64,000 bases of DNA, taken from the NCBI GenBank assembly GCA_963834875.1, contig CAWIDG010000015.1:62001-126000 (forward strand). Reading direction: 5' to 3'. The number at the start of each line of letters is the position of its first letter. The stretch's first letter is position 1. Origin of the DNA: DATAGF01 sp963834875. Its GTDB lineage: Bacteria; Actinomycetota; Thermoleophilia; Miltoncostaeales; Miltoncostaeaceae. Positions 31,858 to 41,082 of the stretch are shown one piece after another. The position numbers and the translations under genes were made by a program. The notes under the pieces were generated by a model that made no database searches, was not told where the DNA came from, and was given only the letters and a program-made list of their open reading frames with translations.

Positions 31858-32696
31858 CCGCCGGGGCCTCCCCGTTCCGCCAGGCGATCGCGCTCGACTG
31901 GTCGGGGCGGGCGGACCGCGCCGGTCAGCGGCGCGCGATCTGGACCGCGACTGCGCGCGACGGCCGCCTGCTGGCGCTGGAGACCGGGCGCGACCGCCGC
32001 GAGGCGGTGGACGCGGTGCTCGACGCCGTCGCCGCCGAGCCGTCGACGATCGTCGGCCTCGACTTCGCCTTCTCGTGGCCGCGCTGGTACCTGGACGAGC
32101 GCGGGCTGCCGGGCCCGGAGGACGCCTGGGCGCACGCCGCCGCGCTGGCCGCCCTGCCCTCGCGCGAGCTCCCGCGGCCGTTCTGGGGAGCGGGGATCCG
32201 GCCGCTGGTGGCGGCCGGCCTCGAGGGGCGCGAGCGCCTCCGCCTCACCGAGACGGCTCCCGAGCCCGCCGCGGCCGGGGCCCGGTCCACCTTCCACGCG
32301 GGCGGGAACGGCACGGTCGGGCTCCAGTCGATCCGCGGGATGCCCTTCCTGGCCGAGCTGCGCCGGGCGGGCGTCGCGGTGTGGCCGTTCGACGCGCCCG
32401 ATCCCGGCTCACCGGTCGTCGTCGAGATCTTCCCGCGGATGATCGCGCGCCGGCTCGCGCCGCGGCCGAGCATTCGCGGCCCGGTCTTCCGAGCCCGCGT
32501 CGTGGAGGCCCTGCCCGATGGCGCCCTCGCCGGCCCTCCGCGCGCGCGCGACCTGGCGCTCGCCAGCCAGGACGCCTTCGACGCCGCCGTCTCGGCGATC
32601 GCCCTCTCGCGCGGTCCCGGGGCAGGGCTCCTCGCTCCCGCCGGCGAAGTGGTGGCGCGAGAGGGCTGGATCTGGGGAGTCCGAGCGGCGCTCTGA
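31854..32696 (+). CDS. DUF429-like (predicted RNase H-fold) protein; start codon unresolved
   Basis: About 280 residues. Strand 1 is QAIALDWSGRADRAGQRRAI W, and STIVGLDFAFSWPRWYLDER carries a second Asp, the pattern of DUF429/RNase H-like nucleases. GARSTFHAGGNGTVGLQSIR G and VVVEIFPRMIARRLAPRP follow, and the C-terminal DLALASQDAFDAAVSAIALS supplies a third acidic residue. The frame overlaps the GuaB3 stop. No ATG, GTG, TTG or CTG occurs between that stop and the conserved IALDWSG; GTA 31854 is the nearest start-like triplet. Either the start is read through coupling or a base is wrong. Function is inferred from fold resemblance only. Confidence 0.6.
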   Translation, partial: VAAGASPFRQAIALDWSGRADRAGQRRAIWTATARDGRLLALETGRDRREAVDAVLDAVAAEPSTIVGLDFAFSWPRWYLDERGLPGPEDAWAHAAALAALPSRELPRPFWGAGIRPLVAAGLEGRERLRLTETAPEPAAAGARSTFHAGGNGTVGLQSIRGMPFLAELRRAGVAVWPFDAPDPGSPVVVEIFPRMIARRLAPRPSIRGPVFRARVVEALPDGALAGPPRARDLALASQDAFDAAVSAIALSRGPGAGLLAPAGEVVAREGWIWGVRAAL

Positions 32697-32762
32697 ACCG
32701 CGCCGGGTTGGCCATCGGGCGTCCCGGTCGTATCGTCCCGTCGTCGAGAGAAGGGGGAGTGC

Positions 32763-34479
32763 GTGGGTTCGAGGCGAGCGCCATGGCGCCACGCCGCCGG
32801 CGCGGCGCTCGCAGCGGCGGCCCTCGCCGTGCTCGCGCTGCCGGCCTCGGCCGCCAAGGACGACCTCGACCTGGTGTCGCAGACGACCGGCGGCGCGCCG
32901 GCCGACGGCAGCTCGTCGGCCCCGGCCATCTCGGCGGACGGCCGCCACGTCGCCTTCGTCTCGGACGCGAACAACCTCCCCGGACCCCAGCTCACCGATA
33001 CGCCGGACGTCTTCCTGCGGGACCTCGGCGCGGGGACGACGGCTCTCGTCAGTCGGGGGGAGGATCCCGCAGTCCGCCCGTCGTTCGATCCCTCGATCTC
33101 GGAGGACGGCAGCCGGGTGGCCTTCACCTCCGACGCGGGCAACCTCTCCGACGACGACGGGCCCTTCCCCGACGTCTTCGTGCGCGACCTGCGGAACAAC
33201 GAAACGCTCCTCGTCAGCCGCCCCGACGGGGCGTCCGGGCCGGGCCTCGACGGCATCTCCAACCAGCCCTCCATCTCCGCCGACGGGCGCTTCGTCGCCT
33301 TCGTGTCCGACGCGGCCGTGCCGGGCGCGGTCGCGGCCGTCAACGTCTTCGTGCGCGACCTCGAGCGGAACACCACCACCCTGGTGAGCCGCGCGCCCAA
33401 CGGCGACGGGGCCGACGGCGGCTCCTCGGCGCCGGCGATCTCGGACGACGGCAGCCGCGTGGCCTTCCTGTCGGACGCCGCGAACCTCTCGACCGAGGAC
33501 GCCGCCACCCAGGACGTCTTCGTCCGCGACCTGGCCGCGGGGACGACGACGCTGGCGAGCCGCGCCAGCGGGGCGAGTGGCGCGGCGGCGACCGGCCTCT
33601 CCCAGTCGCCGTCGATCTCGGCCGATGGGATGCGCGTCGCCTTCGTCACGGGCTCGCCCAACCTGTCCCCCGGCGAGGACGCCGCCGGCCCGGACGTCTT
33701 CGTGCGCGATCTCGCCGCCTCGACCACAACGCTGGCCAGCCGCGCGACGGGCGCAGCCGGAGCGGGCGGGGACGCCCCGTCGACCGACCCCGCCATCTCG
33801 GCCGACGGCCGCAGCGTGGCGTTCCGCTCGGCGGCCTCGAACCTCTCGGCCGAGGATCTCGATTCGGTGTCCGACATCTTCGTGCGGGATCTGGCGGCGC
33901 AGACGACGACCCTGGTCAGCCGCGCGGCGGGCCCGGCGGGCGCCGCCGGGGACGCGGCGTCCGGAGAGCCCTCGGTGTCGGCCTCTGGGCGGTACGTGGC
34001 CTTCTCGTCGGACGCCGCCAACCTCACGAGCCTCGACCTGAGCTCGGTCGACGACGTCTTCCGCCGCGACGTCCTCGGCGTCCCCCCGCCGCCCGCCGCC
34101 CGCGGTCGTCGGGACGGCCGCCGCCGCGCCCGCCGCCCCCCGCGCCCTGAGCGCCCGCTGCGCCGGGAGGCTGGCGACGATCGGCGGCACGCCGCGCCAT
34201 GACGTCATCAGGGGAACCCGCCGCTCGGACGTGATCGCCGCCCTCGGTGGCGACGACGTGGTCATGGGCCGTGGCGGCAACGACATCATCTGCCTGGGCG
34301 CCGGCCGTGACCGCGCGCACGGCGGACGCGGCGCCGATCTCATCCGCGGAGGCCCCGGGACCGACCTCCTGCTCGGCGCGGCCGGGCCCGACCTGCTGAT
34401 CGGCGGCGGCGCCCTCGACCTCGCCCGGGGTGGCGCCGGCTCGGACCTCTGCCGGTCCGAGCTCCGGAGGAGCTGCTGA
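32763..34479 (+). CDS. Secreted seven-bladed TolB-like propeller with C-terminal RTX repeats (frameshift near 34090)
   Basis: About 571 residues after removing one base. A signal peptide (AAGAALAAAALAVLALPASA) is followed by AKDDLDLVSQTTGG and seven blades of 50-60 residues. Each has the pattern PAISADGRHVAFVSDANNL and ends DVFVRDL...TTTLVSR. A Pro/Ala linker leads, in the shifted frame, to RCAGRLATIGGTPRHDVIRG. Calcium-binding nonapeptide repeats (GGDDVVMGRGGNDIICLGAG) follow and the chain ends CRSELRRSC. Four cysteines in the C-terminal part are conserved with the paralogue at 35918. AGGGGGAG precedes GTG 32763. Probably a cell-surface or secreted protein binding calcium and an unknown ligand. 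Confidence 0.85.
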
Positions 34480-35866
34480 GCGAGAGCATCCGCTCCTACG
34501 GGGCGGCGATGACCGTGACGGGCTCGTGCCATCTGCTGGAGGCGGAGGGCGCGCGGGTGCTGGTCGACTGCGGCGCCTTCCAGGGGTCGCGGGCCCTGTT
34601 CGACCTCAACCGGCGGCCGTTCGGGTTCGAGCCGTCCGAGGTCGACGCGGTCGTGCTGACGCACGCCCATCTCGATCACTCGGGGCGGCTGCCGACCCTC
34701 GTGCGCCGGGGCTTCGAGGGCCCGATCCACGCGCTCCCGGCCACGCGGGAGCTCTGCGAGCACCTGCTGCTCGACGCCGCGAAGCTCCAGCGCGAGGACG
34801 CCGAGCGCGACCGCCGGCACGGGCGCTCCGCGGACGAGCCGCTCTTCGACGACGGCGACGTCCGGCGCACCCTGTCGCTCATGAGCCCGCTGGCCTACGA
34901 GGAGGCCGCGGACGTCGCGGGCCTCCGCGTCACGCCCCGGGTCGCCGGGCACATCCCCGGATCGGCGAGCTTCCTCGTGGAGGCGGGCGCGCGGCGCCTC
35001 GTCTTCAGCGGCGACGTCGGCAACGCCCGCAAGGAGGTCCTCCCCGACCCGTCCCCGTGCCCCGAGGCCGATGTCGTCCTGATGGAGGGCACCTACGGGG
35101 ACCGCGACCACCGCGCCTACGAGGCGACGATCGCCGAGCTCGCCGGGCTGCTGCGGGAGGCACAGGAGCGCGGGGGCAAGATCCTGGTCCCCTCGTTCGC
35201 GCTCGAGCGGACCCACGAGGTCCTCTACACGGTGGCCCATCTGGAGCGCGACCACGACGTCGCGTCGCTGCCGGTGTACGTCAACTCGCCGCTCGCCACC
35301 CGGGTTGACGAGGTCTACGACCGCTTCCCCGAGGAGCTCTCCCAGGAGCTGCGCCTGGCATGCTCGCGGCGGGCCGCGATCCGTTCTCGCCGAAGCACCT
35401 GCGCTACACCCGCACGGTTGACGAGTCGAAGGAGATCACCGCCTCCGGCGCCGCGGCCATGGTCATCGCCGGCTCGGGGATGCTCGCCGGCGGCCGCATC
35501 CTCCACCACCTGCGCGCCCACCTCGACGATCCCGCCACGACCGTGATGATCGTGGGCTACCAGCCGTCGGGCGGCCTCGGGCGCGAGCTCATCGACGGCG
35601 CCGACAGGGTGCGCATCATGGGCCGCGAGGTGCGGGTGCGCGCGCGCGTCGCGACCGTCGGCGGGCTCTCCGCGCACGCCGGCCGCGGCGAGCTGCTCGA
35701 CTGGGCCCGTCCGGCGGGCGGGGCGGAGGTGCGCCTCGTGCACGGCGAGCCCCGCGCGCTCGAGTCGCTCCGCGAGGCCCTCGCCGCCCAGGGCCAGTCG
35801 GCCTCCCTGCAGCCGAGCCAGGTGCGGCTGCCCGGGGCCGGCCGTCCGGACGAGGGGGGCGAGTAG
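34476..35866 (+). CDS. MBL-fold/beta-CASP ribonuclease (frameshift near 35359)
   Basis: About 463 residues. The metallo-beta-lactamase core has VDAVVLTHAHLDHSGRLPTL (HxHxDH) and AGHIPGSASFLVEAG with FSGDVGNARKEVLPDPS supplying the remaining zinc ligands. The beta-CASP part follows: GGKILVPSFALERTHEVLYT, GAAAMVIAGSGMLAGGRILH and RVATVGGLSAHAGRGELLDW. This is the RNA-processing exonuclease/CPSF-like family. It starts at CTG 34476 in a CTGA overlap with the previous stop, with GGAGG five bases before. Only that start includes the first strand SIRSYGAAMTVTGSCHLLE. One base is missing near 35359 (LRLA|MLAAGRDPFSPKHL). Confidence 0.85.
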
Positions 35867-35904
35867 GGCCCGATCCGCCGGTCGCGCGCCCGCGTCGCCT
35901 GGCA

Positions 35905-35917
35905 TAGGCTCGCCGCC
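35905..35917 (+). promoter_or_regulatory. Putative leaderless -10 element of the second propeller/RTX gene
   Basis: TAGGCT at 35905-35910 is followed by seven bases and ATG 35918. Confidence 0.4.
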
Positions 35918-37688
35918 ATGACCGTGCGCCGCCGACGATGCGCGTGCGGCGCTGCCTTGGCGGCGTTGATCGGCGGCGCCCTCGCGCTGCCGGCCCTGGC
36001 GGCCAAGGACGACCTCGACCTGGTGTCACGGGCGACGAGCGGCGCGCCCGCCGACGCCGACTCCTTCGACCCGGCGATGTCGGCAGACGGGCGCCGCGTC
36101 GTCTTCGTGTCGGAGGCCAACAACCTCGTCGTCGATGAAAACGAGGCGTTCCAGAACGTCTTCGTGCGCGACCTCGTGACCGGCAGGACCACCCTGGCCA
36201 GCCGCGCCACAGACGGTACAGCGGCCGACGCGGACTCCTTCCAGCCCGCGATCTCGGCCGACGGGACGCTCGTCGTCTTCCGGTCGGCCGCCAACAGCCT
36301 CGTCCTCGACGAGAACGAGGCGGTCGACAACATCTTCGTGCACGACCTGATGACGGGCACCACCACCCTCGTGAGCCGCGCGACCAATGGCACAGCGGCC
36401 GACGGGGACTCATCCCAGCCGGCGATCTCGGCCGAGGGGGGCCACGTGGCCTTCCTGTCCGAGGCCGACCAACCTTGCGGCCGACGAGAACGACGCGTTC
36501 GACCACGTCTTCGTCCGCGACCTGGCGGCCAACACCACCACCCTGGCCAGCCGGGCCGCCGGCCCGACAGGCACCCCGGCCGACGCGGGCTCCTCCGTCC
36601 CGCGGATCTCGAAGGACGGGCGCCAGGTCGTCTTCCTCTCGGGCGCCGACAACCTCTCGACGGAGGACGAAAACGGGGTCAACAACGTGTTCGTGCGCGA
36701 CCTGGTGGCCAACGCCACCACCCTGGCCAGCCGGGCCGCCGGCCCGGCTGGGCCCGGCGCCAACGGCGACTCCTCCGACCCGGCGATCTCGGCCGACGGG
36801 CGCCAGGTCGTCTTCCGGTCGGTGGCCGGCAACCTCTCTACCGAGGAGAACGACGCGTTCAACCACGTCTTCGTGCGCGACCTCGTGGTCGGGACCACCA
36901 CCCTGGCCAGCCGGGCCGCCGGCGCGGCCGGCGCCCCGGCCGACGGGGGCTCCACCAGCCCGGGCATCTCGGCCGACGGGCGCCAGGTCGCCTTCGGCTC
37001 GTCCGCCGACAACCTCTCGACCGAGGACGACGACGGCGTTGACGACGTCTTCGTGCGCGACCTCGTGGTCGGGACCACCACCCTGGCCAGCCGGGCCGCC
37101 GGCGCGGCTGGCGCGCCCGCGAACGCGACCTCCACCCAAACGGCGCTCGCGGCGGACGGGCGCCACGTGGCCTTCACGTCGGGCGCCGACAACCTCTCGA
37201 CCGAGGACGATGACGGCGTCGTCAACGTCTTCCGCCGCGACGTCGGCTTGTCGTCCCCACCGTCCGTCGCGCCCGCGCCTCCGGTGCCCGCGGCTCCGTC
37301 GACGGCGACCCGCTGCGCCGGCCGCCGCGCCACGATCGTCGGCACCAGCCGCCGCGACGTCCTGCGCGGCACCGCCCGGCGCGACGTGATCGCCGCCCTC
37401 GGGGGCAACGACCTGGTGCGCGGCCTGGGCGGAGCCGACCTGATCTGCCTGGGCGCCGGTGCCGACCGCGCCCTCGGCGGCCCCGGGGCCGACCGCATCC
37501 TCGGCCAGGGCGGCGCCGACCGCCTCGAGGGCGGGCCCGGGCGGGACGCTCTCGAGGGCGGCGCCGGCCGCGACCTGCTCCTGGGCGGCGCGGGGATTGA
37601 CCGGCTGCTCGGCCTGGCCGGCCGCGACAGCGCCCGCGGCGGCCCCGGCGCGGACGTTTGCCGGGTCGAGGCGCGGGCGTCCTGCTGA
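35918..37688 (+). CDS. Secreted seven-bladed TolB-like propeller with C-terminal RTX repeats, second copy (frameshift at 36467)
   Basis: About 589 residues after removing one G at 36467. It is the paralogue of the gene at 32763. The signal peptide ends ALAAKDDLDLVSRATS, identical over AAKDDLDLVS. Seven blades of 58-60 residues follow, the last four nearly identical (VGTTTLASRAAGAAGAP ... GISADGRQVAFGSSADNLST). A Pro/Ala linker leads to RCAGRRATIVGTSRRDVLRG, more RTX nonapeptides than the first copy (GGADLICLGAGADRALGGPG, then GGPGRDALEGGAGRDLLLGG), and the same CRVEARASC-type end. Aspartates and glycines of GGxGxDxx bind calcium. The role is unknown; a surface or secreted adhesin-like protein is plausible. 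Confidence 0.87.
36541..37260 (+). repeat. Four tandem 180-bp repeats encoding propeller blades
   Basis: The segment CCCTGGCCAGCCGGGCCGCC recurs at exactly 36541, 36721, 36901 and 37081, so the unit is 180 bp (60 codons). Earlier blades are 174 bp and more divergent. Near-identical DNA implies recent unequal duplication or gene conversion. Confidence 0.85.
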
Positions 37689-37715
37689 GCGCGGCGTCCG
37701 TCCGGGGGGCTCCGC

Positions 37716-37727
37716 TAGATTGACGAC
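37716..37727 (+). promoter_or_regulatory. Putative leaderless -10 element of guaA
   Basis: TAGATT at 37716-37721 is followed by six bases and CTG 37728, the candidate start of guaA. Confidence 0.4.
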
Positions 37728-39317
37728 CTGACCACCTCGGCTCCCACCCCCCGCACGCAGGCCGCGCTCGACCCCGCGCTGGCCGCGGCGGCGCCGGGCG
37801 GGGTGCTGGTGGTCGACTTCGGCGCCCAGTACAGCCAGCTCATCGCGCGCCGCATCCGCGAGTGCCGGGTGTTCTCGGCGGTCGTGCCGCACGACTCGCC
37901 GCCCGACGAGATCCTCGCGCTCGAGCCGGCCGGCCTCGTGCTGTCGGGCGGCCCGGCGTCGGTCTACGAGCCCGGGGCGCCGGCGCTCGACCCGCGCCTG
38001 CTGGAGCTCGGGATCCCGGTGCTGGGCATCTGCTACGGCATGCAGGCCATGGCCCAGGCGCTGGGGGGCGAGGTGGCCCGCACCGGCGCGGGCGAGTTCG
38101 GCAAGACCGCGCTGACCGTGCGCTCGCGGCGGGGGATCTTCGGCGACCTGGCCGCCGAGGTCTGCTGGATGAGCCACCGCGACGCGGTCGCCCGCCCGCC
38201 GGACGGCTTCGCCGTCACGGCCGAGACGCCCGGCTCGCCGGTCGCCGCGATGGAGAGCCGCGCGCGCGGGCTCTACGCCGTCCAGTTCCACCCCGAGGTC
38301 GTGCACACGCCCTTCGGCACCGACCTCCTGAAGTGGTTCCTCTTCGAGGCCTGCGACTGCACGCCCACCTGGACCGCGACCCACGTCATCGAGGAGCAGG
38401 TCGACCGGGTGCGCGCGCAGGTCGGCGAGGCCCGGGCGATCTGCGGGCTGTCCGGCGGCGTCGACAGCGCGGTCGCGGCGCTCATCGTGCACCGCGCGAT
38501 CGGCGACCGGCTGACCTGCGTCTTCGTCAACCACGGGTTGCTGCGCCTCAACGAGGGCGAGCAGGTGGAGGCGGCCTTCGGCAAGCACTTCGGCATCCCG
38601 CTGGTCCACGTGCGCGCCCAGGATCACTTCCTGGCGGCGCTCGCGGGGGTCACCGAGCCGGAGGAGAAGCGCAAGATCATCGGGCGCGAGTTCATCCGGA
38701 TCTTCGAGCGCGAGGCGGCCAAGCTCTCGGACGCGCGCTTCCTGGTGCAGGGCACGCTCTACTCGGACGTCATCGAGTCGGGCTCGCGCGACGCGGCGAA
38801 GATCAAGAGCCACCACAACGTCGGCGGGCTGCCCGAGGACATGCAGGTGGAGCTCGTCGAGCCGCTGCGCCAGCTCTTCAAGGACGAGGTGCGGGTGGTG
38901 GGGGAGGAGCTCGGCCTGCCCGAGCGGATGGTCTGGCGCCAGCCGTTCCCCGGGCCCGGCCTCGCGATCCGGATCATCGGCGAGGTCACGCGCGAGCGCC
39001 TCGACATCCTGCGCCAGGCCGACCACGTCCTGCAGGAGGAGATCCGCCGGGCGGGCCTCTATCGCGAGCTCTGGCAGAGCTTCGCCGTGCTGCCGGCGCT
39101 CAAGAGCGTGGGGGTGCAGGGCGACGAGCGCACCTACGCATACCCGATCGTCATCCGCGCGGTCACCTCCGACGACGCGATGACCGCCGACTGGGCCCGC
39201 CTGCCCCACGAGCTGCTGGAGCGGATCTCCAGCCGCATCATCAACGAGGTGGACGGCGTCAACCGGGTCGTGTTGGACTTGACCTCCAAGCCCCCCGGCA
39301 CAATCGAGTGGGAGTAG
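37728..39317 (+). CDS. guaA: GMP synthase (glutamine-hydrolysing)
   Basis: Converts XMP to GMP using glutamine and ATP. The class I amidotransferase domain has VLVVDFGAQYSQLIARRIRE, PVLGICYGMQAMAQALGG (nucleophile Cys) and YAVQFHPEVVHTPFG (His). The ATP-pyrophosphatase P-loop is AICGLSGGVDSAVAALIVHR. The dimerisation domain ends RIINEVDGVNRVVLDLTSKP PGTIEWE, the universal GuaA terminus. The start is either CTG 37728 (LTTSAPTPRTQAALDP), six bases after a -10 hexamer, or GTG 37803, directly at VLVVDFG with no Shine-Dalgarno. Family membership is certain; the first 25 residues are not. Confidence 0.93.
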   Translation: MTTSAPTPRTQAALDPALAAAAPGGVLVVDFGAQYSQLIARRIRECRVFSAVVPHDSPPDEILALEPAGLVLSGGPASVYEPGAPALDPRLLELGIPVLGICYGMQAMAQALGGEVARTGAGEFGKTALTVRSRRGIFGDLAAEVCWMSHRDAVARPPDGFAVTAETPGSPVAAMESRARGLYAVQFHPEVVHTPFGTDLLKWFLFEACDCTPTWTATHVIEEQVDRVRAQVGEARAICGLSGGVDSAVAALIVHRAIGDRLTCVFVNHGLLRLNEGEQVEAAFGKHFGIPLVHVRAQDHFLAALAGVTEPEEKRKIIGREFIRIFEREAAKLSDARFLVQGTLYSDVIESGSRDAAKIKSHHNVGGLPEDMQVELVEPLRQLFKDEVRVVGEELGLPERMVWRQPFPGPGLAIRIIGEVTRERLDILRQADHVLQEEIRRAGLYRELWQSFAVLPALKSVGVQGDERTYAYPIVIRAVTSDDAMTADWARLPHELLERISSRIINEVDGVNRVVLDLTSKPPGTIEWE

Positions 39318-39329
39318 AGGAGGAGCCGC

Positions 39330-39707
39330 ATGCTGTCCGATGCCCCAGTGGCCCCAGCGCTTCCGGCAAGCGACCTCGACCGCGCGAAGGCCTTCTACGA
39401 GCAGACACTTGAGCTCTCCGTCGTCGAGGAGAACCCGGGCGCGGTGACGTTCGCCTGCGGCGAGGGCACGGTGCTGTTCGTGTACCCGAGCGAGTTCGCC
39501 GGCACGAACAAAGCCACCGCGGCCGGCTTCCGGGTCGCCGACCTCGAGGCCGTCATGGCCCGGCTGCGCGACCGCGGCGTCGTGTTCGAGGACTACGACC
39601 TGCCCGGGCTCAAGACGGTGGACGGCGTGGCGACCTTCGGGGATTCCAGGGGCTGCTTCTTCACCGACACCGAGGGCAACATCCTCTCCATCGTGCAGCC
39701 GGGCTGA
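39330..39707 (+). CDS. VOC superfamily (glyoxalase-like) protein
   Basis: A 125-residue protein: APVAPALPASDLDRAKAFYE QTLELSVVEE is the standard VOC opening. VMARLRDRGVVFEDYDLPGL and GCFFTDTEGNILSIVQPG close the second module, with a Glu in the metal-ligand area. The enzyme activity is not predictable. ATG 39330 has GAGGAGG just upstream. It lies 12 bases after guaA and is probably co-transcribed. It converges on the Re-citrate-synthase-like gene with three bases between stops. Confidence 0.8.
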   Translation: MLSDAPVAPALPASDLDRAKAFYEQTLELSVVEENPGAVTFACGEGTVLFVYPSEFAGTNKATAAGFRVADLEAVMARLRDRGVVFEDYDLPGLKTVDGVATFGDSRGCFFTDTEGNILSIVQPG

Positions 39708-39710
39708 CGC

Positions 39711-41026
39711 TCAGGCGGCCGCGGGGCTCTCCAGCAGCTCCGCGACCTCCTCCCACTCCACGGCGGTCTGGCGGCCGGCGTCGAACTGGCGCCCCAGCTC
39801 GGCGTGGACGCGCAGCACCTCCGGGTCGTCCTTGGCCGGCTCGCGGCCGGTGTGCTGCCGGATCAGGAACACCAGGCCCGCGAGGCCCGAGTCGCGCGTC
39901 AGGCTCACCTCGAGCGGCCGCCCGAGCAGGGCCGGCACGTCGAAGGGCGCGTACATCGGCCAGAACTTGTTGAGCCCGTCGGCGTGGATGCCGGCCCGGG
40001 TGCGGTGCGCGTCGCGCCCGTAGAGGGGGTAGGCCGGTGGCACCGGCGCGCCCATGCCCGCGTAGAGCTCGGCGAGCTCGTTGAGGACGCGGAAGTCGGG
40101 CAGCGGCTCGTCCAGCAGGCCCATGCCGATCGCGTGCAGCAGCACGCCCTCCAGCGGGGCGTTGCCCGTGCGCTCCCCCTTTCCCAGCAGCGTGCCGTTG
40201 ATCACGGCGCAGCCGGCCTGGATCGCGGCGAGGCAGTTGGCGACGACCAGGTGGGTGTCGTTGTGGGGGTGGAACTCGAGGTCGTCGCCGGCCACCCCCA
40301 GCCCGCGCAGGCGCCGGATCCAGCGCGGCACCGAGCGCGGGCGCGGCGACCGCCTCGAGTCGGAAGCCCGAGGCCCATCGTGTCGCAGACGCGGAACTTC
40401 GGGCCGCTGCTCGGCCCCGCTGAGGGCGCACAGGCGTCGAGCACCGCCTGGGCGAACGGGAGCACGAACTCCTCGGGCGCCCGGGTGGCGTCCTCCAGGT
40501 GCAGGCGCGGGCGCAGCCCGGCGTCGAGCACGGCGCGGACGGCGTCGAGGTACGCCTCGGCCGCCTGGCGCCGGCCCCCGGGCCGGAACTTGTGGAACGT
40601 GTGGTAGTCGCTCGCCGAGGCCAGCATCCCGGTCTCGCGCACGCCGAGGCCCTTCACCAGGTCGGCGTCGCGGCGGCTGGCGCGGATCCACGTCGTCGGC
40701 TCGACCGGTGCGCCGTCGGCGTGGCGCTCGAGAGCCGCCTCGAGCATCGTGCGGTCGTCGGCGCGGTAGACGAAGAACTCGGCCTGGCGCACGGCGCCGC
40801 TGTCGCCGGTGAACGCGCAGATCAGGTCGTAGATCCGCACGCCGTCCGCGACCGTGAGGGGCAGGCCGCCCTGCTGGCCGTCGCGGTGGGTGGTCTCGGT
40901 GCACCAGGCGGCCGCCGGCAGGTGGGGCGGGCGAGCGGCCCAGTCGTAGCGCGGGAAGCCGTCGCGCGGGAACGCGGCCGGGAAGAGCTCGGGGGCCGCG
41001 GGGTCGGCGATCTCAGTGGCGTCCAT
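39711..41026 (-). CDS. Re-citrate synthase / homocitrate-synthase-like DRE-TIM protein (two frameshifts)
   Basis: About 437 residues of the DRE-TIM metallolyase family that holds 2-isopropylmalate, homocitrate and Re-citrate synthases. The motif CTETTHRDGQQGG replaces the usual D-x-T-x-R-D-G-x-Q: Asp is Glu and the DRE arginine position is His. The run VRQAEFFVYRADD, PTTWIRASRRDADLVKGLGV RETG, SASDYHTFHKFR, RLHLEDATRAP and GERTGNAPLEGVLL resembles the Re-citrate synthase of Clostridium kluyveri as I remember it, more than LeuA. EFHPHNDTHLVVAN gives the metal-binding HxH. Extra bases at 40360 and 40341 (between GLGLP, LEAVAAP and RSVPRWIRRL) break the frame. It is divergent from a citrate synthase-like gene. 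The Re-type assignment needs a phylogeny. Confidence 0.75.
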
Positions 41027-41062
41027 GAGCGGACGGTAGGCACGCTCGCCATTGCCGTCAAT

Positions 41063-41081
41063 CTTGATTATGATCGTCAAG
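41063..41081. promoter_or_regulatory. Inverted repeat in the divergent citrate-synthase promoter region
   Basis: CTTGA (41063-41067) and TCAAG (41077-41081) flank nine bases in a clearly AT-rich island, two bases before ATG 41083. TATGAT (41069-41074) on the plus strand and CATAAT on the minus strand are candidate -10s inside it. It is a plausible autoregulatory operator for the helix-turn-helix domain of the adjacent gene. Confidence 0.45.
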
Positions 41082-41082
41082 T

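Noticed and set aside
36541..37260. Regular 180-bp repeats considered as a CRISPR-like array
   Set aside because: The whole unit is conserved and codes for propeller blades in frame; there are no unique spacers.
35616..39209. A 1197-codon minus-strand frame opposite the propeller and guaA
   Set aside because: It is low-complexity Arg/Gly/Ala translation, antisense to guaA and to the RTX repeats; there is no start context or family.
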